NCBI GenBank assembly: GCA_013288895.1
Contig: JABDAY010000013.1
Location: 1-41,655 of the forward strand
DNA: 41,655 nt
From: Chlamydiota bacterium
GTDB taxonomy: Bacteria > Chlamydiota > Chlamydiia > Chlamydiales > Rhabdochlamydiaceae
Direction: 5' to 3'
In this document: in pieces, positions 9,939 through 19,392 of the stretch
Position numbering within the stretch: position 1 is the first letter of the stretch
How the letters are laid out: the number at the start of each line of letters is the position of its first letter
Program-made: the position numbers and the translations under genes
Notes under the pieces: generated by a model
The model's input: only the letters and a program-made list of their open reading frames with translations
Told to the model about the DNA's origin: nothing
The model's database searches: none

Positions 9939-10526
9939 ATGATTATAATTAAATCTTTAGAGTTTGGTCCGATAGGCACAAATAGTGTTTTGCTTACCTG
10001 CTCCGAAACAAAAAAAACGGCGATCGTCGACGCCCCACAGGGGTGTGTCGATACGTGGAAGAAGATGGGTTTAGATGTGGAGATGATACTTTTCACCCAC
10101 TCCCATTGGGATCATATTGCGGATGCTGCTGCTTTAAAGAGGGAATTTAAGGCGCCTATTTATGTTCATAAGGCAGATGCGCCTAATCTTGAGAGGCCGG
10201 GCTCTGATGGCCTGCAACTCCATTTTCCGATAGAAGGGGTGAAGGCAGATCATTACTTAGAAGAGGGACAAGAGCTGATACTTGGAAATTTAACAATTAA
10301 GGTCCTCCATACGCCGGGACATTCACCAGGTGGGGTTTGTTTTCTCATAGGGGATCAGTTGATTTCAGGTGATACCCTTTTTCGGGGTGCTATTGGACGG
10401 ATCGATTTGCCAACTAGCGATCCTGCAAAGATGAAAGAGTCATTAAAAAAGCTCTCAAAATTGCCAAAAAATACACGGGTCTATCCAGGACATGGCGGCT
10501 CGACAACAATAGGAGAAGAATTATGA
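9939..10526 (+). CDS. Metallo-beta-lactamase-fold hydrolase (glyoxalase II-like / YcbL type)
   Basis: 195 aa. Zinc-binding motifs: THSHWDH (53-59), the later HTPGHSPGG, SGDTLFRG and the C-terminal PGHGGSTTIGEE. Such proteins hydrolyse thioesters such as S-lactoylglutathione-like substrates; the exact substrate is unknown. The protein stops right after the last motif and so is compact. The start is forced: the first strand MIIIKSLEFGPIGTNSVLL is the family's N-terminus, yet the ATG abuts the tRNA 3' end. Any ribosome binding site would therefore have to lie inside the tRNA, or translation is leaderless. The stop overlaps the start of the peroxiredoxin gene (ATGA), implying translational coupling and a shared detoxification role. 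Confidence 0.9.
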   Translation: MIIIKSLEFGPIGTNSVLLTCSETKKTAIVDAPQGCVDTWKKMGLDVEMILFTHSHWDHIADAAALKREFKAPIYVHKADAPNLERPGSDGLQLHFPIEGVKADHYLEEGQELILGNLTIKVLHTPGHSPGGVCFLIGDQLISGDTLFRGAIGRIDLPTSDPAKMKESLKKLSKLPKNTRVYPGHGGSTTIGEEL

Positions 10527-11107
10527 TTATGTTAGTGGGAAAGCATGCGCCAAAATTTAAGGCCAAAGCTGTTGTTAAAGGTGAGGTTGTAGAGAATTTT
10601 TCTCTGGAAGATCTACATGGAAAGTATGTTTTATTTTTCTTTTATCCTCTTGACTTTACTTTTGTTTGCCCTACAGAACTTCACGCTTTTCAGGAAAAGA
10701 TCAAAGAGTTTGAAAAAAGAAATGCCGTAGTTGTGGGCTGCTCAGTGGATAGTCATTTTTCCCATGCTGCCTGGATCAATACTTCAAAAACAAAAGGTGG
10801 GATCGAAGGGGTAGAATATCCTATTGTCTCCGATCTGAATAAAACGATCGCACAAGCGTATGGTGTACTTAAAGAAGATGATGGTATTGCCTATAGAGGT
10901 CAATTTCTCATAGATAAACACGGTATTGTGCGCCACCTCCTCGTGAATGATCTTCCCATAGGCAGATCGGTCGATGAAGCTATTCGCCTGCTCGATGCTC
11001 TTATTTTCCATGAGGTTCATGGGGAAGTTTGCCCAGCCAATTGGAAAGCGGGGGAAAGGGCAATGAAACCAACAACAGAAGGATTGATGTCTTACTTTAC
11101 TAAATGA
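10523..11107 (+). CDS. ahpC: Typical 2-Cys peroxiredoxin (AhpC/Prx1 type)
   Basis: 194 aa. The peroxidatic cysteine is C49 in DFTFVCPTE and the resolving cysteine is C170 in GEVCPANW. The GVEYPIVSD and AYRGQFLIDKHG segments are typical. It reduces peroxides in the cytoplasm using thioredoxin-like donors. The ATG at 10523 overlaps the previous stop by four bases; a second ATG two codons later is also plausible, since the family usually begins near LVGKHAPKF. C. trachomatis has a similar single peroxiredoxin (CT603). A long GC-rich hairpin starts 5 nt after the stop. Confidence 0.94.
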   Translation: MIMLVGKHAPKFKAKAVVKGEVVENFSLEDLHGKYVLFFFYPLDFTFVCPTELHAFQEKIKEFEKRNAVVVGCSVDSHFSHAAWINTSKTKGGIEGVEYPIVSDLNKTIAQAYGVLKEDDGIAYRGQFLIDKHGIVRHLLVNDLPIGRSVDEAIRLLDALIFHEVHGEVCPANWKAGERAMKPTTEGLMSYFTK

Positions 11108-11112
11108 GGAGA

Positions 11113-11214
11113 GAAGATCGGGCACGCACGCGGGCACGGGCACGGGCACGAAAGAGAAGAGAGCTTAAGCACTTCCCTCTTTCGTGCCCGTGCCCGCGTG
11201 CGTGCCCGATCTTC
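11113..11214. repeat. GC-rich palindrome, GGGCAC-hexamer family, copy 1
   Basis: The left arm (11113-11156) begins GAAGATCGGGCACGCACGC, then has three GGGCAC units and GAAAGAG. The right arm (11177-11214) is its reverse complement with only two GGGCAC units. The loop is about 20 nt. It fills the gap between the convergent stops of the peroxiredoxin (11107) and the minus-strand gene (11220), so it could act as a bidirectional terminator. The same arms recur at 17470-17585. Confidence 0.9.
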
Positions 11215-11217
11215 TTC

Positions 11218-11583
11218 TTAAGAAGTTAAATAGTCTTGTAAGTCTTTTTCATTGATAATCAGACAAATGGACCCACAAGCCTCAATGATTTCTGGATCTC
11301 CTACTCCGGGCAAGCAGATTGCAGAGATAGGAAGGGGGATTTCTTTGTTTTTTAGAAGGTTGATCCCTTTTCTGTAGTCATTAAGGCTAAATCCTTCCTC
11401 TTCCACCCTAAAATAAATGAGCTCTCTTTCATAGAGTAATGTCTGTACTGCATAGAGCAATCCTTGACTTCCTTCGGGCGGGTTGCCGAAGGTATCTGCA
11501 AGGTGGGGCAATGTTTTGCATAGGTAAGGCGTGCAAAATTCCCCTTTCTCGGCGGCACCGAACAAGAAAATGATGTGTCTCAT
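11218..11583 (-). CDS. Conserved-looking hypothetical protein
   Basis: 121 aa, starting MRHIIFLFGAAEKGEF. I do not recognise the family. The pattern of alternating hydrophobic strands and helices (HIIFLFG, ELIYFRVEEEGF, PISAICLPGVGDPEII, SICLIINEKDLQDYL) looks like a small alpha/beta globular protein, perhaps a nucleotide-binding-like or regulatory fold. No signal peptide or membrane segment. It converges on the peroxiredoxin gene across the GGGCAC palindrome and has its own upstream region shared with the gene at 11732. Confidence 0.65.
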   Translation of the reverse strand: MRHIIFLFGAAEKGEFCTPYLCKTLPHLADTFGNPPEGSQGLLYAVQTLLYERELIYFRVEEEGFSLNDYRKGINLLKNKEIPLPISAICLPGVGDPEIIEACGSICLIINEKDLQDYLTS

Positions 11584-11731
11584 AACCTTATAAAAGGGAA
11601 TTTTAGCAATTATTGTAAATTATTATTTTTAATTCTTGCAAAAGATATCGGTTATTAATTACACCACTTTCTTTATACCCAAGTAGGGTAAAAAATTGGG
11701 ATTTTGACCTGGGTACTATAAGGAGAAAAAG

Positions 11732-12406
11732 ATGACTTCCATTTTCACCTGCTTTTTTTTAGTTTTGCTCGGGATTGCCAATGCCTCTGTTCATATTGAA
11801 GAGAGTAGAGCGATCCCTGAGAGAGGATATATTAAGATATCTTCCTACTTTTTCGAATTTGGTCCTGATAATCTGGATCAAATAGAGCCCTTTATAGCTA
11901 ATTGTGCAAAAGCGGTTGGATCTCAAGCTGTGGATATTGAAGCAGTTGGAGATTTTTGCGGCAAAGATATGCAGACTCTTTTTTCAGCCTATTTTCAGGA
12001 AAATCGAGATCTTTTTCAACAACTTCCCCTTGTTGATTGGGAAATGAAGACGATCCATAAAATCATCAGCACCATGGCAGAGAAAAATGTCTTTCAATTA
12101 GCGCTTGAAAAAAAGACGCTAGAGAAAAAGGGTAAAAAAATACGCCATGTCCACCCTTTGAGATTTATAGGATATGCTTTTGGAGACCCCCATCTTGCCA
12201 GATGCATGCATGAAATTAGAAAGAGTATGTTTAAGTGGCATTCTTTTGTAGAGGGCTTTGGAGAAAGGATGCATGAAGAGTATCATCGCGGCAACCTGAA
12301 TCCCTATGTCCCTGGATTTGCGGCAGCTCTGAAGGTCGATGAGAGCAAAGTATACGAACATATAAACAAAAAGGACTGGGAAGGTTTAATTAAGTACTTA
12401 TTATGA
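11732..12406 (+). CDS. Secreted hypothetical protein, paralogue 1 of tandem pair
   Basis: 224 aa with a clear signal peptide (TSIFTCFFLVLLGIANAS, cleavage near residue 19) and a good AAGGAG ribosome binding site. Residues about 99-224 are repeated in the next gene: WE.K.I..II.TMAEKN..QL.LEKKTL.KKGKKI.HVHPLRF and ending KDWEGLIKYLL. The first 100 residues (YIKISSYFFEFGPDNLDQ, GKDMQTLFSAYFQENRDLFQ) are unique to this copy. The family is unknown to me. The two genes overlap by 4 nt (ATGA), so they are coupled and may form a complex. The His-Pro pair and Lys-rich stretch are the best-conserved parts. Confidence 0.75.
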   Translation: MTSIFTCFFLVLLGIANASVHIEESRAIPERGYIKISSYFFEFGPDNLDQIEPFIANCAKAVGSQAVDIEAVGDFCGKDMQTLFSAYFQENRDLFQQLPLVDWEMKTIHKIISTMAEKNVFQLALEKKTLEKKGKKIRHVHPLRFIGYAFGDPHLARCMHEIRKSMFKWHSFVEGFGERMHEEYHRGNLNPYVPGFAAALKVDESKVYEHINKKDWEGLIKYLL

Positions 12407-12903
12407 TTGCGATTATAGCATGTTTATTAGCTGTTATCGTTACGATTCCAGGGCGTATACAAGTGAGCCACGCCGAGGAGATCATGGAGTCGAAAGGGTC
12501 GTTTTTTAGCCTTCCTCTTGAGGAATGGGAGCAAAAGGCGATAAGAAATATCATATGCACAATGGCGGAGAAAAATCTTTTGCAACTAGGGCTGGAGAAA
12601 AAAACTCTTAAGAAGAAAGGAAAAAAAATAAATCACGTCCACCCCCTAAGATTTGTGGATTATATTTTCTCCGACCCCCATCTTAAAAAATGTATGCAGC
12701 AGATTAAAAAAAGCAGCTTTAAATGGAACGGTTTTGTCCGTGGATTTTCTGGAAGGATGATGGAAGAGGCGGTTAAAGATAATCTCCGTCCTTATATTCC
12801 AGAATTTTCAGAGCACCTGGCTGTCAATCAAGAGAATCTAAAGATCTACATCGATAACAAAGACTGGGAAGGTCTTTTGAAGTACTTACTTACGAACCCA
12901 TAA
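12403..12903 (+). CDS. Secreted hypothetical protein, paralogue 2 of tandem pair
   Basis: 166 aa with an N-terminal hydrophobic signal (IAIIACLLAVIVTI). From about residue 37 it aligns with the C-terminal half of the upstream protein: TMAEKNLLQLGLEKKTL, HVHPLRFVDYIFSDPHLKKC, SSFKWNGFVRGFSGRMMEE and KDWEGLLKYLL. It lacks the extra N-terminal region of paralogue 1. This fits tandem duplication followed by loss or gain of a domain. Translation is likely coupled through the ATGA overlap. Function unknown; it is probably periplasmic or exported. Confidence 0.75.
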   Translation: MIAIIACLLAVIVTIPGRIQVSHAEEIMESKGSFFSLPLEEWEQKAIRNIICTMAEKNLLQLGLEKKTLKKKGKKINHVHPLRFVDYIFSDPHLKKCMQQIKKSSFKWNGFVRGFSGRMMEEAVKDNLRPYIPEFSEHLAVNQENLKIYIDNKDWEGLLKYLLTNP

Positions 12904-12949
12904 GTTTCTATTGACCTGATAATCTAAAATATTTAATAGATAAATTAAG

Positions 12950-14815
12950 ATGCCTAATTTATCTAAGTCGGTTCAGCCTCGTATTGCCAGAATAAAGGTC
13001 AATTATTTTTATTTTGGGTTTCTTTTTGTCTTTTTGACCTTGCTTCATGTCGTTCATATTCTGCTCATTGATCATGGATCTTTAAGCACGAAATTCTTTT
13101 TTGTTATCTATTCGATTACCCAATGTTTTTTGCAGATTATGGGGTTAATTCTTATTGGAGGGGTCATCTCTGCTTATCTCCCAAGGTTTTTTACCTCCTT
13201 ATTTATTGTATGCACTTTTTTACTTTTTTTGGCGCAGGTGGTCGATTTTCCTCTTATTAGGATCATGGATATGTCGATCTGGTATGTGCTTGATTTTTTG
13301 CCGCAAGAAAGCCCCAAAAACTTTATTGAGATGCTATATGCAAGCAACATCTCGATCAGCGCTTGGATTACAGGGGGCGTTGTTGGTCTTATCTTTCTTG
13401 TATTTGGGGTAGGTTTTTTTCAGTTCACACAAAGAAAAGTTTCAGAAAAACCCCTCCTCCTTACCTATAGCGCGGGAGCTACCACCGTATGCATGGGGTT
13501 TATTTGTCTTTTTCTTTGGGATATTTGGGGAATAAATTATGCCAGCATACAAAAAGATGGGTCACATGAAAAAGCTCTTCCTTGGAAGGCAACTTTCTTC
13601 TACCCTAAATTAAATTCCCTCGTCCTAAATGCGCCTCTTAAACAGGTGCACGAGGGTTTATTAACAAGTGCCCTGCCTTTAGAGAATAAGCCACCGATTT
13701 TTCTTTTTGTTGTTGAGAGCTTAAGAGAAGATTTTATTACGCCGGAGATAGCGCCTAATTTATATAGGTTTAAAAAGGATAACATCTCCTTTGACCTTGC
13801 TCTTTCTAATGCAAATGCTACCCAGCTGTCCTGGTTTTCCATTTTCCATTCCAAGCTACCCTTTTATTGGTCTACGGATGCCAAAGGCGCCCCTCCGTTA
13901 AAAGTTCTTAAAGACCTTGGGTATAAAATCAATCTGTATACTTCCTCTTGTCTTCGCTACTACGAGATGGATAAGGTGATTTTTGGTGAAGAGAAACAGT
14001 TCTTAGATAGCGGTCATTATTTTTCTCATGATGACGAGACTCCTATTCATAAAAGCGATACAGATAATATCAAAGAGCTCTGTAAAACCATTAGAAAATC
14101 TAAAAGTATAGATGGAAATGTGTTTGTGGTGTTTCTTGAGTCCACACATTTTAGTTATGATTGGCCAAGGGACAAGGCAACACTCTTTAAGCCATGTTCA
14201 GATGGTATCAATTATTTAAAGGCCGCACTTTCCCACGAAGATCTTGGAAAGATTAAAAATAGTTATCGGAATGCTATCCATCACATAGATAGTCTTTTTG
14301 GCAAAGTGGACAAAAGAATACCGAAAGAAGCAATTGTGATATTTACGGGAGATCATGGGGAAGAGTTTTACGACCAGGGCTACCTGTTTCATGCATCTAA
14401 TTTATCAAAGGCTCAAACCCACGTCCCCTTGTACTATAAAATAGGGAAAAATCCTCCCGCGGTGGCCACTGATATGACTTCACACATAGATATTTTTCCT
14501 ACCATTCTTCACCACATTCAAGGGAAAAAATTTAAACCGGATTTATACCATGGCAGTTCGATCTTTATGAAAAGAAGCTTTCCTTTTCTAGTCTCTGCGC
14601 GCTATAATGCGAGCAGAACGCCTTATGAGTTTTTTATCCATAATGGAAAATATAAAATGACGGCTCGCTTTTCAGATGAACACCAGATTTTTAAATCCAA
14701 AGAACTTAAAATCCTTTCTCTTCTCGATGATAAAGATGAGCGCATTATCTACTCTCCTCAAATCATCAATGAAGAATTTAACGACGCCCTTCATCACCTG
14801 TTCTCTAATCATTAA
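12950..14815 (+). CDS. Membrane-anchored sulfatase / phosphoglycerol-transferase-like protein (alkaline phosphatase superfamily)
   Basis: 621 aa. The N-terminal third holds about five membrane helices (roughly residues 20-45, 50-75, 80-105, 135-160 and 175-200). The C-terminal part is an LTA-synthase/EptA-like sulfatase-fold domain: metal ligand E256 in FVVESLRED, probable nucleophile T291 in NANATQLSWF, D468-H469 in FTGDHGEEF, and H481 and H491 (YLFHASN, KAQTHVPLYY). Enzymes of this type move phosphoethanolamine or phosphoglycerol headgroups onto envelope glycans or lipid A, or cleave sulfate esters. The substrate cannot be told from sequence. The next gene starts inside its 3' end. Confidence 0.82.
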   Translation: MPNLSKSVQPRIARIKVNYFYFGFLFVFLTLLHVVHILLIDHGSLSTKFFFVIYSITQCFLQIMGLILIGGVISAYLPRFFTSLFIVCTFLLFLAQVVDFPLIRIMDMSIWYVLDFLPQESPKNFIEMLYASNISISAWITGGVVGLIFLVFGVGFFQFTQRKVSEKPLLLTYSAGATTVCMGFICLFLWDIWGINYASIQKDGSHEKALPWKATFFYPKLNSLVLNAPLKQVHEGLLTSALPLENKPPIFLFVVESLREDFITPEIAPNLYRFKKDNISFDLALSNANATQLSWFSIFHSKLPFYWSTDAKGAPPLKVLKDLGYKINLYTSSCLRYYEMDKVIFGEEKQFLDSGHYFSHDDETPIHKSDTDNIKELCKTIRKSKSIDGNVFVVFLESTHFSYDWPRDKATLFKPCSDGINYLKAALSHEDLGKIKNSYRNAIHHIDSLFGKVDKRIPKEAIVIFTGDHGEEFYDQGYLFHASNLSKAQTHVPLYYKIGKNPPAVATDMTSHIDIFPTILHHIQGKKFKPDLYHGSSIFMKRSFPFLVSARYNASRTPYEFFIHNGKYKMTARFSDEHQIFKSKELKILSLLDDKDERIIYSPQIINEEFNDALHHLFSNH

Positions 14816-15731
14816 TCCCTGTACCTTCCGTTCCGAAACGCTAGAAAAGCTTGATGATGCCTATGGATTTTTCTTTCCTGCAAATGTCCTCACTTATCCC
14901 TCCCACGATCCACAAACCTACTATAATAAAGTCAAAGAATGCCAAACTTTTAGTGAGAATTATGGATATTTTTCCGAAGTCCATCCCCTTGTAGGAAAGT
15001 TCACTCCTAATAAACAGGATATAGATATCACCTTAAATATATTAAAAATCATCCACGAAAAGTTAGCGGGAGATCTCCGTATTCATGCAACAAATGAAAT
15101 TCTCTCAAAGGTCTTGGCCTACCGCGATCTTAAAGAAAAAATGGAAATTCCTATCCCAATAGATGATGGAAAGCTCACCACCTACACTGTAGACACCGTT
15201 TTTAATCTTTGGCACGGGATGCCTGCCTTTGCTCTCCTACCAAAAGATAACGAAAGTGCATCTCCATTGCTTATTTATAGAGGCACAGAGTTTTCCCTTA
15301 AAGGTTGGGGGTCGATCTTGAGCGATCTCGATTTTAAGGGGCCAGGTTTTTCCGCCTTCAGAAAGGCTCAGCCAAGTATCCACGCATGGCTAGAAAAAAT
15401 AGGAAAAAAAACACGAGTCCTCGGCTTTAGCTTAGGCGGTGCGCTCACAGCCTACACTCTCCTCTTTGAAAAAGATCTCATCTCCTCTGCCGTAGCATTT
15501 AACATGCCCGGCCTCTCTCTCAAAAACTACCAAAAGTGGCAAACTCTCGAAAACCTTCCCCCATTCACAGTTTACCTCACCCAAGGCGATTTCGTAGCAA
15601 AAATCGGCCGTACCATCGGCAATCTCCGCATCTGCTCACTCCCCGAACGGATGAAACCCCTCACAGCCCACACCACCCTCATCTCCTTCGCCTCCACATT
15701 CTATTTGTCTAAAAGCCTAGAAAGTAAATGA
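14769..15731 (+). CDS. Lipase (class 3)-like alpha/beta hydrolase
   Basis: 320 aa from the ATG at 14769, overlapping the sulfatase-like gene by 47 nt. An in-frame ATG at 14676 would extend it further into that gene and add a non-homologous-looking tail, so I prefer 14769. The nucleophile elbow RVLGFSLGGALTAY and the preceding strand PLLIYRGTEFSLKGWGSILSDLDF are the classic lipase-3 pattern. The later PFTVYLTQGDFVAKIG likely carries the catalytic Asp, and an His in LTAHTTL may complete the triad. The N-terminus is mildly hydrophobic (PFITCSLIINPCTF), so export is possible. Coupling with the membrane transferase suggests shared work on lipid substrates, but this is inferred. Confidence 0.72.
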   Translation: MKNLTTPFITCSLIINPCTFRSETLEKLDDAYGFFFPANVLTYPSHDPQTYYNKVKECQTFSENYGYFSEVHPLVGKFTPNKQDIDITLNILKIIHEKLAGDLRIHATNEILSKVLAYRDLKEKMEIPIPIDDGKLTTYTVDTVFNLWHGMPAFALLPKDNESASPLLIYRGTEFSLKGWGSILSDLDFKGPGFSAFRKAQPSIHAWLEKIGKKTRVLGFSLGGALTAYTLLFEKDLISSAVAFNMPGLSLKNYQKWQTLENLPPFTVYLTQGDFVAKIGRTIGNLRICSLPERMKPLTAHTTLISFASTFYLSKSLESK

Positions 15732-15765
15732 GCAAGATAGAAGGGAATTAATTTTGTTTTTTTAC

Positions 15766-15778
15766 GGCCTTTCAGGCC
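15766..15778. terminator. Small hairpin between convergent genes
   Basis: GGCCT-TTC-AGGCC, with a T-run before it and an A-run after it on the plus strand. It lies between the convergent stops at 15731 and 15801. The flanking runs are not in the usual terminator order, so this is weak. Confidence 0.25.
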
Positions 15779-15800
15779 CAAAAAGTAGCTGTTTTTAGGT

Positions 15801-16121
15801 TTAATCGATTGGTTTTCCACTCCCGCAAGCTTGCAGGGCTAGAGTTAAGTTCAGCTCAAGGGGCTCTACTATTGCATTTGCAAGTCCAAGGGAGTCTCTC
15901 AAAGCATATACCTTACACATAAGATCAAATTTAAAGTCTTCTAGGGTTGGATGAGTTCCAGCAAAAATTTCAGCTACTGCTTTGATTATGTTTTTTTCAA
16001 TTAAGTAAGGGGATATCTTTCCATTTTTCTGAGGGTTATTAAAAAATTTTTCGCAATATTCTTGGATAGCATCTTGAGAGGGGAAATTTAGTCGGTTTGA
16101 GACTGTTTCTGCTGAAGACAT
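15801..16121 (-). CDS. Small hypothetical protein
   Basis: 106 aa, starting MSSAETVSNRLNFPSQDAIQ. A strong AAGGAG ribosome binding site sits 7 nt before the ATG, which supports a real gene. It is predicted to be mostly helical and soluble, with no signal peptide. I do not recognise the family. It stands alone between the lipase-like gene and enolase, and the 98-nt gap towards enolase (16122-16219) is AT-rich with no visible gene. Confidence 0.6.
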   Translation of the reverse strand: MSSAETVSNRLNFPSQDAIQEYCEKFFNNPQKNGKISPYLIEKNIIKAVAEIFAGTHPTLEDFKFDLMCKVYALRDSLGLANAIVEPLELNLTLALQACGSGKPID

Positions 16122-16219
16122 ATATTCTCCTTAAGTTTATTATTAATTATAATTAATTATGTCATTTTTTATAATTTAATGCAATTAAAATGTAAAATTC
16201 TCAATGTCTTTATTACTAG

Positions 16220-17590
<1,371 letters not shown>

Positions 17591-18643
17591 CTATCTGTTG
17601 TAGTGTTTTTGATCGACACTTTCCATTAATGCGACATATGAGGCATAGCGTAACGGAGAAACTTTATTTCCTTCTACAGCAATCTTCACTTCGCAATCAT
17701 TTTCATTCAAATGAGCGCAATCAAGATATTTACAAGAGAAGTTTGAAAATTCTGAAAAATAGTCTTGAATATCTTGCTTAGCGAGCTCCCAAATGCCGAA
17801 GCTCCTAATGCCGGGAGTGTCGATGCAAAATCCCCCATTTTCTAGAGGGATGAGATGGGATGTGGTTGTTGTGTGAGAGCCTTTGCTTGTTCGCTCAACA
17901 ATTTCACCTACTTTAAGGCTACTGCCTAAGACAGCATTAATCAAGGAAGATTTGCCCGTTCCAGACTGGCCAGAAAAAACCGATGTTTTTCCTTGCATGA
18001 TCTTTTTTAATTCTTCGACCCCCTCAAGGGTTTTGGTGCTAACGGGAATAACGGGTATATCCAGATCTCGGTAGGTACGTAGGAATTCTTCATAAAATTC
18101 TACATCTTCGAGTAGATCAATTTTATTTACGACGATCACAGGATCCATATTTCCTTTGCGCGCAGCAATGATATAACGATCGACAATGAAAGTTTTTAAG
18201 GCAGGAACCCCTATAGAAACAGTGATAAGAACCTGGTCGATATTGACGGCGATGAGCTGCTCTTTTTTGCGAGCCAAGTTATCGGCGCGAGATAAGACAG
18301 ACTTTCTCTCTTCGATAAAGGCAATAGAGCCTAGGTTGTGTTCTAAGGGAGAAAAAAGGACAAAATCCCCGACGGCTATGAGATTTTTAAGTTGGGTGTT
18401 TTCTTTTTTGAGCGCTCCTTTAAGAGAGCAGATATAATTTTCCCCATCAGCAGAAACGAGAATCCCTTCCAGGGTGATAGAAAGAACGCGTCCTTTTGTA
18501 AAGTCCCCTTCAAGGAGATCTTTTTTTTTGATCTTGTCTTGATCGCTCTTTTTGTATTTAGACCTGTCTTTAGATTGAAGATGTTTTCTTTCTTTTCGAA
18601 AATCTTTCTTCGTTTCTGAATAATATTTTTCGTAGTTGCTCAT
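17591..18643 (-). CDS. rsgA: Ribosome small-subunit-dependent GTPase A
   Basis: 350 aa. It helps late maturation of the 30S subunit. It has the circularly permuted GTPase order: VVNKIDLLE (G4) before GQSGTGKSSLINAVLG (G1), then DTPGIRSFG (G3). An OB-fold domain lies near the N-terminus (GRVLSITLEGILVSADGENY) and a C-terminal zinc knuckle contains CKYLDCAHLNENDC. The first 35 residues are very rich in Lys/Arg, probably for rRNA binding. Its start overlaps the stop of the rRNA methyltransferase by four bases, so the two ribosome/tRNA-related genes are coupled. Confidence 0.94.
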   Translation of the reverse strand: MSNYEKYYSETKKDFRKERKHLQSKDRSKYKKSDQDKIKKKDLLEGDFTKGRVLSITLEGILVSADGENYICSLKGALKKENTQLKNLIAVGDFVLFSPLEHNLGSIAFIEERKSVLSRADNLARKKEQLIAVNIDQVLITVSIGVPALKTFIVDRYIIAARKGNMDPVIVVNKIDLLEDVEFYEEFLRTYRDLDIPVIPVSTKTLEGVEELKKIMQGKTSVFSGQSGTGKSSLINAVLGSSLKVGEIVERTSKGSHTTTTSHLIPLENGGFCIDTPGIRSFGIWELAKQDIQDYFSEFSNFSCKYLDCAHLNENDCEVKIAVEGNKVSPLRYASYVALMESVDQKHYNR

Positions 18644-19392
18644 GATAACTCGTGTAGTAAGATGGCACCTGCGCTAGCCACATTTAAGGATTCCATCGAT
18701 GGATGCATAGGAATGGAAATGGATGGGAATCCGTTTTTTGTAACCCCATGAGATTCATTTCCCAAAATGAGGATAAGGGGGGAAGAAATCTTTAGTGTTT
18801 TTACATCTTTGCCGTTTTTATCGGCCACATAAGCTTGGAGTTTGTTTTTCTCAATGAGGGCACAAAGATCTTCCCATGATCCGTGTAAAATGGGCAGGTG
18901 AAAAGCCGCTCCCTTTGCTGCGCGCATAGATTTGTCATTAAAGGGATCTACACTATTGTCAGTGATGAAAACGCCGTCCCAGCCAAGGGCAAGGGCAGAG
19001 CGAAGGAGGGTCCCCATATTTCCCGGGTCAGAAACTCCATCTAAAGCAAGAAGTCGTTTTTTCCCATCGAGGCTCCCTTCTTTTGGGAGCGCTATCTCTG
19101 CGGCTATAGGTTCTGGAGAGGCTAAACCTGTAATTTTTTGTAATATTTCTTTTGTCACAAAAAATACCTGATCCGCTTTGTAAGAATAGCTATAGCCCTC
19201 CTCTACAATTAATGTTGTAAAGGGTAGGTTTTTTAACTCTTCGATCACTTTTTTTCCGCTAATTAGGACACTTTTATGCTCATGCCTGTAGCTTTTCTCT
19301 TTTCTCAAAGTGACAAGATGTTTAACAATCTGATTTTGAAGACTTGTAATTTTCACGTATGAGATTATGGCATATTTTAATTTCTCCAGCAA
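18640..19392 (-). CDS. SpoU/TrmH-family RNA 2'-O-methyltransferase
   Basis: 250 aa if started at a TTG at 19392; a GTG at 19356 gives the more typical N-terminus MKITSLQNQIVKHL and avoids overlap with the divergent rsbU start (19367), so 19356 is likely correct. SPOUT-knot motifs are clear: DPGNMGTLLRSALALG (motif 1), LGNESHG (motif 2) and MHPSMESLNVASAGAILLHE (motif 3). An N-terminal substrate-binding domain (YRHEHKSVLISGKKVIEEL) precedes it. It uses S-adenosylmethionine to methylate ribose in rRNA or tRNA; the target is not identifiable. Translationally coupled to rsgA. Confidence 0.9.
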   Translation of the reverse strand: MLEKLKYAIISYVKITSLQNQIVKHLVTLRKEKSYRHEHKSVLISGKKVIEELKNLPFTTLIVEEGYSYSYKADQVFFVTKEILQKITGLASPEPIAAEIALPKEGSLDGKKRLLALDGVSDPGNMGTLLRSALALGWDGVFITDNSVDPFNDKSMRAAKGAAFHLPILHGSWEDLCALIEKNKLQAYVADKNGKDVKTLKISSPLILILGNESHGVTKNGFPSISIPMHPSMESLNVASAGAILLHELS

